From contig OX104118.1 of assembly GCA_944474755.1 (NCBI GenBank), positions 87,713,860-87,777,859 on the forward strand: DNA of 64,000 nucleotides, given 5' to 3'. The stretch's first letter is position 1. Each line of letters opens with the position of its first letter. Positions 40,101 through 47,830 of the stretch are shown here, one piece after another. A program made the translations under genes and the position numbers. Source of the DNA: Limnoperna fortunei (taxonomy: Eukaryota; Mollusca; Bivalvia; Mytilida; Modiolidae). Below the pieces are notes generated by a model. The model saw only the letters and a list, made by a program, of their open reading frames with translations. It did no database searches and was not told the origin of the DNA.

Positions 40101-43100
40101 TGTCTACACTGTCTACACTGTGGTAATGTATGACTATATTGTCTACACTGTCTACACTGTGGTAATGTATGACTATATTGTCTACACTGTGGTAATGTAT
40201 GACTATATTGTCTACACTGTGGTAATGTATGACTATATTGTCTACCCTGTGGTAATGTATGACTATATTGTCTACACTGTGGCAATGTATGACTATATTG
40301 TCTACACTGTGGTAATGTATGACTATATTGTCTACACTTTGGTAATGTATGACTATATTGTCTATACTGTGGTAATGGATGATTATATTGTCTACACTGT
40401 GGTAATGTAGGACTATATTGTCTACACTGTGGTAATGTATGACAATATTGTCTAACTGTGGTAATGTGTGACCTTTTTCAGTGTATCGTCTAAACTGTGA
40501 TGGCTTTCTTTAGCCTTTTGGCTATACTTTGACTGTACAACCTTTTTTAGTTATTGTCCAGGTTGTGATTCTATATGACCTTTTGACCGTACTTAAGTTT
40601 ATTTTCTTGATTGTGATACTGTATGACATTTTGACCTTTCCATTGTTTATTGTCTTGATGATTGTGATTCTGTATGACCTTTAGATTTTTCTTAAGTTTA
40701 TTGTCTTGATTGCGATACTGTATGACATTTGGACTTTTTTAATTACTGTTTGACCTTTGACCTTTCATTAGTTTATTGTCTTGGTTGTGATACCTTGACC
40801 TTTTGACTTTTGTTTTGCCTAGATTGATATCGAATGATCTTTTTATCTTTCGTTAGTTTGTCTAAATTGTGATATTGTATGATCTGTTGATCTTTCTTTA
40901 GTTTATTGTCCAGATTGTGATACTATATGACCTTTTACCTTTCTTTAGTTTATTGTCTAGAGTGTGGTGAAGTTGATCATCCAGATAATTGCACCACGAC
41001 AGTTGCATGTGGATATGGAAGGGTATGTACACAATTCAATAATGTTTACGAATTATACTGCCAACAAACATAAAATATATACAAGCATAATGAACGTAAT
41101 AACAAAATACCGAACAACGATGAAACTGTCAAAGTCTCCGAGTTTATTATAATGTATGTGTGTTTGTACTTTATTCATTTTAATAAAGCATACGATTCAA
41201 TATAAGTTAAATACATATTCATTCTTTTATTAAGTATATGACATGAACTCACATATTTCTTCCACATACCTATCTAAGATAAGTTTTATTGAAGGAATGT
41301 TATGGCTTCGAAAAATTAGGTGGAAATAATTTACCAGCAGTTCAGCTTGGATGTGTTGATGAGAAGGTTAGTTTTTTTCTGTTTTTCAGTCTACAAATAT
41401 TAGCAGCAAATATGATTTAAGTAGATTTAAGCATAAAATGCCCCTTTACAAATTGTATTTTATTTCATTAAAATTAAAGGCAAACGTAAGTTACGCTTTG
41501 TTGCCACAACACACTTGACAGCTCGACATCATTATCCAATACAGGTTCAGTCATCACATGATAGCTCGGAATACTTCGCCAATACAGGTTGAATCGTCAC
41601 ATGATAGCTCGGAATACTTCTCAAAAGCAGCTCAGTTAATACACTCGTCACATCACATGCCAGCTCGTCGTCGTTCTCTAATATAGGTTCAGTGGTCACA
41701 TGATAGCTCGGCATAATTTTCAAAAACAGGGTTTAGTCAATAGACTCGTCACATCACATGACAGCTCGTCATCGTTCTCCAATATAGGTTCAGTGGTCAC
41801 ATGATAGCTCGGCATAATTTTCAAAAACTGTTCAGTCAATAGACTCGCCACATCACATGACAGCTCGTCATCGTTCTCCAATATAGGTTCAGTGGTCACA
41901 TGATAGCTCGCAATACTTCTCAAAAGCAGCTCAGTTAATACACTCGTCACATCACATGGCAGCTCGTCATCGTTCTCTAATATAGGTTCCGTGGTCACAT
42001 GATAGCTTGGCATAATTTTCAAAAACAGGGTTCAATCAATAGACTCGCCACATCACATGACAGCTCGTCATCGTTCTCCAATATAGGTTCAGTGGTCACA
42101 TGATAGCTCGGCATAATTTTCAAAAACTGTTCAGTCAATAGACTCGCCACATCACATGACAGCTCGTCATCGTTCTCCAATATAGGTTCAGTGGTCACAT
42201 GATAGCTCGGCATACTTCTCAAAAATGGTTCGGTCAATAGACTCGTCACATCATATGACAGTCATTAAATCATAGTTCAGCATACTTCGCCAATACTGTC
42301 AATAAACATAACGTTTTAACTGGCGCACTTGGATTTTTTTTATTACGTCTTTATAAATTCTGATTTAATATATCCTATCTTGCACCGTAAGTGTCCTAAA
42401 ATAGATTCAAATAAACGTATTTTCCTACTAGAGATGTTTACAATTAATTTGTGTACACACATAAATGAGACATTTGTAACATTGAGTTGTTGTTTTCGTG
42501 TATTCAAATCTGTATGTATTTACTGCAGGTATGTCACATGTTATATTCTCCATCTGGGCATGTCTTCGGCAGAAAACGAGACAAATTTACCTTCACTGGT
42601 GGCTGCTGTATCGGAGATTGGTGTAATAAGCATCCAAACGTAATACCAACAGAACAGGTGGTTGTTTCCACAAGACCAACAATTTCGCATGTCACAACAG
42701 GGAAAGGTAAAACACAAATAGTCAACTACAACACCTAATGATGCATAAGTATTTACTTAGTTGAACATAAAAAAATTAAATTTAAGACATATGGAGTTTC
42801 TTACGAAAAGAATGTTATTTAAACAAACAAGTCATAGTTACAAAACATAACAACGAACATCGAACATTCACTATTTGTATGTATAATTTCTTTATGTTAG
42901 ACATGAGGTATCAAAACGAAGACATTTAACAGCAGGCCAGTCTCAAAACATCGTGTTTAAACGACAGACAATTACTGAAAAACTTTATGAATAAAACGAA
43001 AGTCAATTAAAAACAACGCAATGCATATAGAAATACGTCGTTTTTAAACGAAAGATAATTAAAAACACGTAATGCATTGAAAAAACATCATGTTTAAACG

Positions 43101-44812
43101 ACAGAATATTACTAAAAACTTCACGAAGAAATGGCAGATAATTACCAAAAAAACCTCTTGTCTAAACCCCAGACAAAATGTAACGCATTGACAACAGATA
43201 AAGACAATAAATAAACGTCATGCTTATACGACAGACAATGACGACATACAATTAAAGAAAGGTGATGAAGAAAGTACAGACAATAACCACAAATCTTCAT
43301 GTTTAAACGACAAATAATTAATGACGTAAGAAATATGTACATATAAAAACATGAGAATAATACCTAAGTCAAAGTAACGGTCCAATCAAATGAACAATAC
43401 AACAGGCATAAGTGAAACGTGGAGCCATTGCTGTCTGCTTTCCAGCGATAATCTATTTACCAATTATTATCCCACTGAATATTTCTATCCCTCAAACAGT
43501 GTATTAATAGCCTAAGAAATACTGAACATTTCTATCCTTCAAGCAATATATGAAAGAGATCTCCTAACCTTCTTCTCTAGTTTGTTATAGTATGCATCTA
43601 CCATTTCCTTTTTTGGCAGACTGTAGTTACCAGCCACATAATCACTGCCCAACTGGTTTTCTGGCGATTGACGGTTACTGCTACCATATAGGAAACCAGA
43701 CACTTACTAGGACTAGTGCTGCAGTAATATGTTTTTTATCTTTAAAAAGCCTTATATTATTACCACAAATTAACTGACACAATTATTGGTCTGAAAAATA
43801 CTCAGGGATATTTTTTATTATTCCTGTTTTAAGTATTATACGAATTATTTCTGTTGATTTATGCAAAACAGTGTAGTTGCGCATGTTTTTTGTTAAAGTT
43901 CTTTAATGTTCTGTGTACGATATCTGATATTTTGCATATCTTTCTACAACCTAAAAATAGTTTAAGACTGAAAGTGAACAAGATATATGCAACAATATCA
44001 CTAATTGCTACATAGTCAAAACCACGTTTTATCTATCTTTGTATTGCAGGCTTTTTGTCAATCGAACTGTGCTCAGCTTGTAAAGTTTTCCAGTAAAGAT
44101 GAAGTATTGAACATCTTTTCCCACTTCAATAAGCGTGATTATGGCAAGTATCAACATTGCACTTCCAAATTTATCAAATTTATAAACATCAAATAAATAA
44201 ACTATGAACTGTTATAATTTAACATCAAAACGAGAAACCTAAAAGCAGTTCAGATCGACTGGTCATAAGACTAGTCAGTTGCTAGTTCGGATCAACTCGC
44301 CATTAGACCAATCAGTTGCTGTTAGCTCAGACTGACTCGTCATAAGACCAATCAGATGTTGTTCTTCTTTATTCTGGCGGCAAGAAATAGACTGAGCAGT
44401 TCTTCTGGGCACTAGTTACATTTGTTACTCAGATCGCTTTTCAGCCATTTGTTTTGTGCAATATTAGTTTATATTATGTAACGCCTATTATGGTGTACAG
44501 TATTTATAATACTTGTGTTTATTCTATAAAAAATTAAGTATGTATATGATAACATGACCAATAAAAATTACATTTTTAGAAGTGTTCACATCCCTGAAGA
44601 AAGAAAACCAGAATTGGATCTGGGAGACTGACAACTCCATAGTTTCACCAAATCTTTTAGAAGATAGTTTCCGGTTGACACAAAATGCATGCGCAGTAGC
44701 TTACATCACCTACAGTGTTGCAAGCGATTTGCATACCATTTACACTTATGGATTATACCCTGCTGATTGCAATCATTTAGCTTTGCCTTTGTGTTATACA
44801 GCACGTTTCTAA
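6959..44812 (+). CDS. Gene A: secreted or surface protein ShKT-LU-ShKT-LU-CTLD, multi-exon (11 exons seen, 5' exon missing)
   Basis: Exons: 6959-7105, 7438-7514, 8751-8822, 10431-10551, 11131-11265, 40949-41022, 41295-41366, 42529-42706, 43620-43723, 44050-44143 and 44580-44812. Every junction is GT-AG except one GC-AG, and all reading phases agree, giving about 434 codons with no stop before the terminal TAA. Domains in order: ShKT (7 Cys), LU three-finger (10 Cys with CCNSEKCN), ShKT (7 Cys), LU (10 Cys with CCIGDWCN), and a C-terminal C-type-lectin-like domain. Residues VLLLWG before the first ShKT look like the end of a signal peptide, so the product is probably secreted or surface-bound. 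No membrane segment or GPI signal follows the CTLD. ShKT and LU folds occur in toxins but also in many non-toxin receptors and ligands; function is unknown, and innate recognition is only a guess. A paralog lies convergently on the minus strand. Confidence 0.8.
7438..7514 (+). CDS. Gene A exon: LU domain 1, first part
   Basis: Acceptor ttctacag, donor gtaaga, phase 1 to 0. It encodes CYACTEVNDPSAC and TEKTC, the CxxC start and first loop of a Ly6/uPAR three-finger domain. The 3' end of this exon with its donor has been multiplied into a tandem array in the intron that follows. Confidence 0.8.
7466..8185. repeat. 61-bp minisatellite made of the exon end and 5' splice site of LU1 exon 1
   Basis: About 11 units are visible. 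Each carries a version of cttgtcaaactg, gacttgccgggaaaacgag and gtaagaatct. The true exon end and donor at 7514/7515 is the leftmost member; later units near 7703 and 7833 match it almost base for base, including the gtaag donor. Some units have gtagg or gataag in place of gtaag, and some carry an alternative middle, tttaacaatgcaacatgcc. The array therefore holds a series of decoy 5' splice sites directly downstream of the real one. Confidence 0.9.
8200..8320. repeat. Possible foldback element related to the one at 47.1 kb
   Basis: The segment has ggtattcatcggtgtata then actcactaac on the left and tatttatgagtgagtata on the right. This order resembles the arms of the long hairpin at 47,141-47,284 (attcatcgatgtatg, actcactaac, then gtgagcgagt). 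Similarity was judged by eye and is partial. Confidence 0.4.
8321..8750 (+). other. Intron sequence before LU1 exon 2
   Basis: No array or domain recognised. It ends with the acceptor ttgttttcag at 8741-8750. Confidence 0.5.
8751..8822 (+). CDS. Gene A exon: LU domain 1, middle part
   Basis: 72 bp, phase 0 to 0, acceptor ttttcag and donor gtaagt. It encodes YCVTVQTF and YRLGCAPVK, the central strands of the three-finger fold. The matching exon of the second LU domain and that of gene B are also exactly 72 bp. Confidence 0.8.
8925..9045. repeat. Inverted repeat (foldback), arms of about 55 bp
   Basis: The left arm 8925-8979 starts agggttattgcatga and ends tattgcac. The right arm 8990-9045 is its near-perfect reverse complement, starting gtgcaac and ending tcatgcaataaccct. 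The loop is about 10 bases. It sits in the intron between LU1 exons 2 and 3 and is probably a foldback transposon or MITE remnant. Confidence 0.8.
9046..10430 (+). other. Intron sequence between LU1 exons 2 and 3
   Basis: AT-rich. The one open frame (9337-9540) has no recognisable domain or conserved neighbour and I do not call it. It ends with the acceptor ttatatttag. Confidence 0.5.
10431..10551 (+). CDS. Gene A exon: LU domain 1, last part
   Basis: Acceptor ttatatttag, donor gtagct, phase 0 to 1. It encodes TCQQYASS and AGCCNSEKCNNN, the diagnostic CC-x4-CN end of a Ly6/uPAR domain, followed by a short linker with NIT and NAT N-glycosylation sequons. With the two upstream exons the domain has the full set of ten cysteines. 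Confidence 0.85.
10520..10810. repeat. 55-bp minisatellite made of the exon end and 5' splice site of LU1 exon 3
   Basis: Five units are visible, each with aaacatcactc, aatgccacag and gtagcttaaactc. The real exon end and donor (10551/10552) form the first unit, and the unit at about 10,685-10,735 repeats the acag-gtagct junction exactly. Others have gtggct or a lost GT (aatatagct). Like the array behind LU1 exon 1, it multiplies a donor site and the exon end. Confidence 0.9.
10811..11130 (+). other. Intron sequence before ShKT exon 2
   Basis: No repeat or domain recognised. It ends with the pyrimidine-rich acceptor tttcattcag at 11121-11130. Confidence 0.5.
11131..11265 (+). CDS. Gene A exon: ShKT domain 2
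   Basis: Acceptor tttcattcag, donor gtgagt, phase 1 to 1. It encodes FCVNMDDDIC, YPHPC, NDC, SKLC, HMC and QKC: seven cysteines spaced almost as in ShKT 1, including the SKLC-x3-C-x2-C end. The exon is a self-contained symmetric module. Confidence 0.75.
11330..11840. repeat. Degenerate minisatellite, units of about 45-60 bp
   Basis: Repeated variants of agttttccttagtctatg followed by taaacc and a variable spacer occur about nine times, strongly diverged. This lies directly before the 30-bp satellite and merges into it near 11,840. It resembles the satellite only weakly. Confidence 0.6.
11841..40473. repeat. Giant 30-bp intronic satellite, about 950 units, 28.6 kb
   Basis: The unit holds tattgtctacactgtggta plus a short atgtatgac part, 30 bp per turn and about 33% GC. 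Common variants are gttcta for gtggta, shortened units (taactggtaatg), and units two bases longer (tatatattgtc or tatattttgtc). Variant patterns show higher-order repeats: about 1.03 kb (19.15 to 20.19 kb), 1.29 kb (16.09 to 17.38 kb), and three copies spaced 4,317 and 3,949 bp apart (25.9, 30.2 and 34.2 kb). The array fills the intron between ShKT exon 2 and LU2 exon 1 of gene A. Because 30 is a multiple of three and several frames lack stops, long open frames appear on both strands; they are not genes. Confidence 0.97.
40474..40948. repeat. 47-bp degenerate units linking the satellite to the LU2 acceptor
   Basis: About eight diverged units have the order tttattgtct, a gattgtgatactgtatgacc-like part, then a pyrimidine tract ending ctttctttag or similar. 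The last unit starts at 40,902, exactly 47 bp before the real exon start at 40,949, and carries its own ctttctttag. The units contain both the satellite core and a 3' splice-site tract, so they look like ancestors or relatives of the 30-bp unit. Confidence 0.8.
40949..41022 (+). CDS. Gene A exon: LU domain 2, first part
   Basis: The acceptor ctttctttag ends at 40948 and the donor gtatgt starts at 41023; phase 1 to 0, 74 bp. It encodes YCLECGEVDHPDNC and TVAC. The gene B exon at 60,781-60,854 is also 74 bp and encodes YCLDCHEVSHPDNC. A later acceptor at tgtctag is ruled out because it would create a stop at the junction and lose the CxxC motif. Confidence 0.85.
41295..41366 (+). CDS. Gene A exon: LU domain 2, middle part
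   Basis: 72 bp, phase 0 to 0, acceptor attgaag, donor gttagt. It encodes ECYGFEKLG and LPAVQLGC. The gene B exon at 60,472-60,543 shares CYGFEKLG and LPAVQLGC and has the same length and donor. The acceptor is weak (attttattgaag) but is supported by the paralog. Confidence 0.85.
41520..42300. repeat. 100-bp minisatellite between LU2 exons 2 and 3
   Basis: About eight copies, in the order ccaatataggttcagtggtc, then acatgatagctcgg, then cagtcaatagactcg and acatgacagctcgtc. The ataggttc block recurs close to every 100 bp (about 41,680, 41,780, 41,880, 41,980, 42,080 and 42,180). The minus-strand frames here are repeat artefacts. I see no match to the neighbouring exons. Confidence 0.9.
42529..42706 (+). 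CDS. Gene A exon: LU domain 2, last part, and linker
   Basis: Acceptor tttactgcag, donor gtaaaa, phase 0 to 1. It encodes VCHMLYSPSGHVFG and GGCCIGDWCNKHP, the CC-x4-CN end of the LU domain, followed by a Thr/Val-rich linker of about 20 residues before the CTLD. The gene B exon at 56,685-56,826 shares SGHIFGKRD and CCIGDKCN. Confidence 0.85.
42707..43619. other. Intron with degenerate minisatellite (about 42,950-43,330)
   Basis: Diverged units of about 55 bp contain catgtttaaacgacagacaa, attac and a poly-A stretch, about six times. The rest is featureless. The intron ends with the acceptor ttttttggcag at 43,619. Confidence 0.6.
43620..43723 (+). CDS. Gene A exon: CTLD, first part
   Basis: Acceptor tttttggcag, donor gtaata, phase 1 to 0. 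It encodes DCSYQPHNHCPTGF and DGYCYHIG, then RTSAA: the N-terminal disulphide loop and first strand of a long-form C-type-lectin-like domain. Confidence 0.75.
44050..44143 (+). CDS. Gene A exon: CTLD, middle part, with GC donor
   Basis: Acceptor gtattgcag; phase 0 to 1. It encodes AFCQSNCAQLVKFSSKDEV, the alpha-1 and beta region where CTLDs have a conserved Cys and an L-V motif. The donor reads g-gcaagt, so this is a GC-AG intron; GT is absent at the position that keeps the frame. The gene B exon (52,595-52,685) has gtaagt here. Confidence 0.8.
44144..44579. other. Intron with a short 48-bp repeat (44,245-44,360)
   Basis: Three diverged copies of a unit containing agttcagatcgactggtcat and agaccaatcagttgctg. 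Otherwise AT-rich; it ends with the acceptor catttttag. Confidence 0.6.
44580..44812 (+). CDS. Gene A last exon: CTLD C-terminal part and stop
   Basis: Acceptor catttttag, phase 1 in, TAA at 44,810-44,812. It encodes EVFTSLKKENQNWIWETDNS and ends DCNHLALPLCYTARF. WIWETD corresponds to the WxG strand of CTLDs, and the two final Cys match the C-terminal disulphide. The EPN/QPD and WND calcium-site motifs are absent, so Ca-dependent sugar binding is unlikely. AATAAA overlaps the stop codon (44,811-44,816). Confidence 0.8.
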
Positions 44813-44816
44813 TAAA
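44811..44816 (+). promoter_or_regulatory. Possible poly(A) signal overlapping the stop codon of gene A
   Basis: AATAAA begins one base into the TAA stop. If used, the 3' UTR would be extremely short. Another AATAAA-like site lies about 90 bp further (tcaaataaataac), so the real site is undecided. Confidence 0.35.
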
Positions 44817-45108
44817 TGGTAAAAAGGACTTTAATGCAAAATAATACTGTTATGTCTAAGCTCTGTTTTTCCTAAAAGCATACACGGAGAAATATAAATC
44901 AAATAAATAACTTTACAAAATATCTGATATTATTACATAATATCAATTTTTGCCTTTTTTCTATTGGCCTAAAGCAATACACGTGACATGTCATTTTCTA
45001 TCATATTGGGTAGACATGTTAGATGCTCAATATAAAACATATTGCGTGATTTGATTGGCTATTGGGTTTTTTTAGCCGGATGGGTGTTTGTTTATCAATG
45101 TCATCAGA
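44813..45108. other. Region after gene A
   Basis: AT-rich; no gene or array recognised. Confidence 0.5.
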
Positions 45109-45500
45109 AATAACTACTTTCATTCATTCATTCATTTCTTTAATTCCTCAAAAATGGGTTAACAATGAATAGTTTACATATAAATCAACATCAATACAAA
45201 CAATATAATATGTATAACCGATAATACACTACTTTATCAAAATGAATACGGGAATAAATGTATAATCATTTGACACAAGGAGGTGCAATGGGCTAGACAT
45301 GTATATCATTGTCACAAAGTGAAAACTTCACTGATTGTATGAATAAATTTATTATCTCATTAGTTAGTCTATAATCTTAGGATAATCTTTTGAAGCTGGA
45401 CAGTTGTAAGTAATAATGCATCCAGAGGGAATACACGTTATCTCTAGAAGTGATTAAGGATTTTTATTTGTTTTGACTATCCAGTATTAAACTTTATGTG
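45109..45500 (-). mobile_element. Possible truncated LINE 3' end
   Basis: On the minus strand the segment ends with gaggaattaaagaaatgaat followed by further gaat repeats, a short-repeat tail like those of many non-LTR elements. No RT coding remains. The call rests on the tail only. Confidence 0.4.
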
Positions 45501-46417
45501 ACCACATGTTAAGAATTAATTACCCAAATAATGTTTCCACTTTGAATTTTAATTTGGGAAAGAGAGAACCGATTAGGCTTAGGGACAGTACAGACGTGGG
45601 TCTTTGTTAAGAGAGAGATGTTAATTATAATGTATATATTTATACATATGGATGTACATTTTATGTAATAGTGTAGAATAAATGTGTATTCTGAACGTGA
45701 TGTCAACTTTGTATTTAGTAATCAGTTACGTTACAAGCAAAGGTTGTGACAATCATGCATCGCAACAAGCCGGCGATATCTGGCTGAACACTGCACTATA
45801 TGGGTATGACAAAGTTTTCTGAAAGATAATAAACTCGCAGTCTTATAATTCGGTGTTTGGACGTTTTCCAAGTAAAACTTCACACACAATTTCTTCACAG
45901 TAGTAAAAAAGTTCATGATACAGCGATACATCAAAGTTTTCGATAACAATATCGGACCATACATCGCACAAATCGTTAGTACTCGGGCAACTTCATGATA
46001 TAACCGAGAATAAATCTCGATATAAACAACAACATAAAGGACAAGACTTCTCTGAGAGATCAGGAGTATCACACAACAGTTTCGTTATAAACATAAAGGA
46101 CAGGACTTCTCTGAGAGATCGGGTGTATCACACAACAGTTTAGTTATAAAATACGAAATTCTTATTTCACCGTAAGTGTTGGCTGTAACACAGTAATCCG
46201 TAAACGTAACAGAGATATTGATGTTCCGAAATCTAGAAAATTCTCTGTGATGTTTTGTAAGTTGTTCCCAATTTTCGGGGATTGAACTTCATTAATTTTG
46301 AAATTCACTATCATTTTCTATGCATGTTTCAACGGAAAATGGCTTCGTTGAAAAACGTAAAAGATATTCCTCTCGTCAATAGAGGAACAATAAACTAAAA
46401 ATGTCTGCGGGAGGGGG
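45501..46417. other. Spacer with a 60-bp tandem duplication (46,030-46,150)
   Basis: The block cataaaggacaagacttctc, continuing to cacaacagtttcgttataaa, occurs twice in tandem with a few substitutions. The minus-strand open frame at 45,731-46,072 has no recognisable domain and partly overlaps this duplication, so I do not call it a gene. Confidence 0.5.
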
Positions 46418-46672
46418 AGGGGGTCTCGGTGGCCGAGTGGTTAAGATAGTTCGTCTGCTATTTATCACGTGGTCTGTCAACACTGAGGTTGCGGGTTCGA
46501 TTCTCACTGCAGGCAGGGTGTACTCCACTCCATTCTAAATTGACAAGAATTGCCAGTTTTCAGACCGAATGTCAGGGATTTTCTCCGGGTACTTCGGCTT
46601 CCTCCCCCCATATAAATCTGGACGCCATGATATAGATGAAAAATTGCTAAAAGTGACGTTAAGAACAAACAC
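46418..46672 (+). mobile_element. tRNA-derived SINE, second copy
   Basis: Same family as the copy at 671-946, opposite strand: head ctcggtggccgagtggttaa, B-box gcgggttcgattctcactg, body with gccagttttc and tccgggtacttcggcttcct, tail gaaaaattgctaaaagtgac then an A/C-rich end. It is more diverged than the first copy and no clear target-site duplication was found. It lies between the two convergent genes. Confidence 0.85.
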
Positions 46673-47140
46673 ACAAAAAATCCCAATGGTTTTTTGCACG
46701 GTTGGTTTAAATACATGAAAACAATCTCGCAAGAAAAATGTTTTTCGATAAATTGTTATAATCCAAAGAACAAAGTTTTTATAAATCCATCGAACAATCG
46801 AAAACTGTAAGTATTTACGAAAGAACGCCTAGCTAGGTTTACGTTGCGTTTGAACAGATATGACATCACATATGACGTTAAATATAAGCCGCGGGTACAA
46901 TGAGGAACATTAGTATATGGAATATTGTTTTTTGTTAAGTCTTCTTTTGTTTTAGTAATAATCTTCTCTCGGCAAATCGTGAAATGTATCTGTCGTCAAC
47001 GTCAGTTATTCACTTCACACCGACAACGCCTTCAGTTCGTTGTGTATACTCCTACGCGTCACGCATTTAAATAATGAAATTTAATTTTGGGAAAAGAATG
47101 TAAATATATAAAAAACAATTTTGGAAGAATTATAAGGACT

Positions 47141-47284
47141 AAACGCTTATTTTCGGTAATTCATCGATGTATGAACGAGGTCGACTCACTCACTAACTTA
47201 TCATAAACGGCCTTCGGCCGTTAATTTGTTTGTGAGCGAGTCGACCTCGTTCATACATCGATGAATTACCGAAAATAAGCGTTT
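47141..47284. repeat. Long near-perfect hairpin, 53-bp arms
   Basis: The left arm 47,141-47,193 starts aaacgcttattttcggtaat and ends cactcac. The right arm 47,232-47,284 is its reverse complement with one visible mismatch. The loop contains a second small palindrome, aacggccttcggccgtt (about 47,206-47,222). It is probably a foldback or MITE-type element; a diverged right-arm copy lies at 52,393-52,463 and a weaker relative at 8.2 kb. Confidence 0.9.
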
Positions 47285-47560
47285 AATCATTACTATACTT
47301 GAACTTCATCAATATGAGATTTTATGGAGCGGGGTACATAATATTATTTTTAACAAAATTAATATTAATTATAATAATAATTATAAATTTATTTGTCTAT
47401 CAAAAGCATTATAATACGATAATATGATGCATAAAATAATATTTGCAAGTTCTTTATTTTCGTTTGCATATATGTTTGTTTATTTATGGATTATTATTCC
47501 TTTTATTATTATAAGTTATTTATGTTTTATCTTTCTTTTTTATTTACATTATGCATGTAC
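47285..47560. other. Very AT-rich spacer
   Basis: Poly-AT sequence rich in taat and aataat; nothing functional recognised. Confidence 0.6.
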
Positions 47561-47830
47561 TTTAACTGGGACCCTACAGAGAGGGTTTCCAGGCTCAACC
47601 CACAAAGCAACCAAGCGCGTCCCGGTTGGCGGATAAGGAAGACCCTCTCGTGGGGTTGTTAGGTAATAATACGGAAAGCATATCTGCGGACCGTAGTGGG
47701 TATCGCGTTTGGAAAGTGCCTCGCTCCTTGCACAAATAAAGACCCTTTTTGTAGATTTCGAGTATTATAGGCTTATTGTAGCCTCTACAAAATTCTCCGC
47801 CCCTATCCAAACTCCATACTTTTCCTGTGA
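47561..47830. other. Unclassified block with higher GC than its surroundings
   Basis: A distinct block with ctgggaccctacagagaggg, gcgtcccggttggcggataa and tctgcggaccgtagtgggta, flanked by very AT-rich DNA. Composition suggests an inserted unit such as a retroelement 5' part or non-autonomous element, but I recognise no coding or RNA motif. Confidence 0.35.

Noticed and set aside
11788..40410. Dozens of open frames of up to 452 codons made of a 10-residue repeat (MYDYIVYTVV, or PQCRQYSHTL and IVIHYHSVDN on the minus strand)
   Set aside because: They follow from a 30-bp satellite (multiple of three) lacking stops in several frames on both strands. They begin and end wherever a unit has an indel, and none has a non-repeat domain or splice context.
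40959..40961. Acceptor tgtctag as the start of LU2 exon 1
   Set aside because: Joining it to the phase-1 exon before would make a TAG stop and remove the first Cys of the CxxC motif; the gene B exon supports the start at 40,949.
41720..42249. Minus-strand frames of a 33-residue repeat
   Set aside because: Translation of the 100-bp minisatellite, which lies in an intron of gene A on the other strand.
45731..46072. 113-codon minus-strand frame
   Set aside because: No domain, no paralog in the window, and part of it is a local tandem duplication.
46425..46510. tRNA-Ser or tRNA-Leu gene
   Set aside because: The A and B boxes belong to a SINE head: the same body and tail occur at 671-946 with target-site duplications, and the acceptor stem does not close convincingly.
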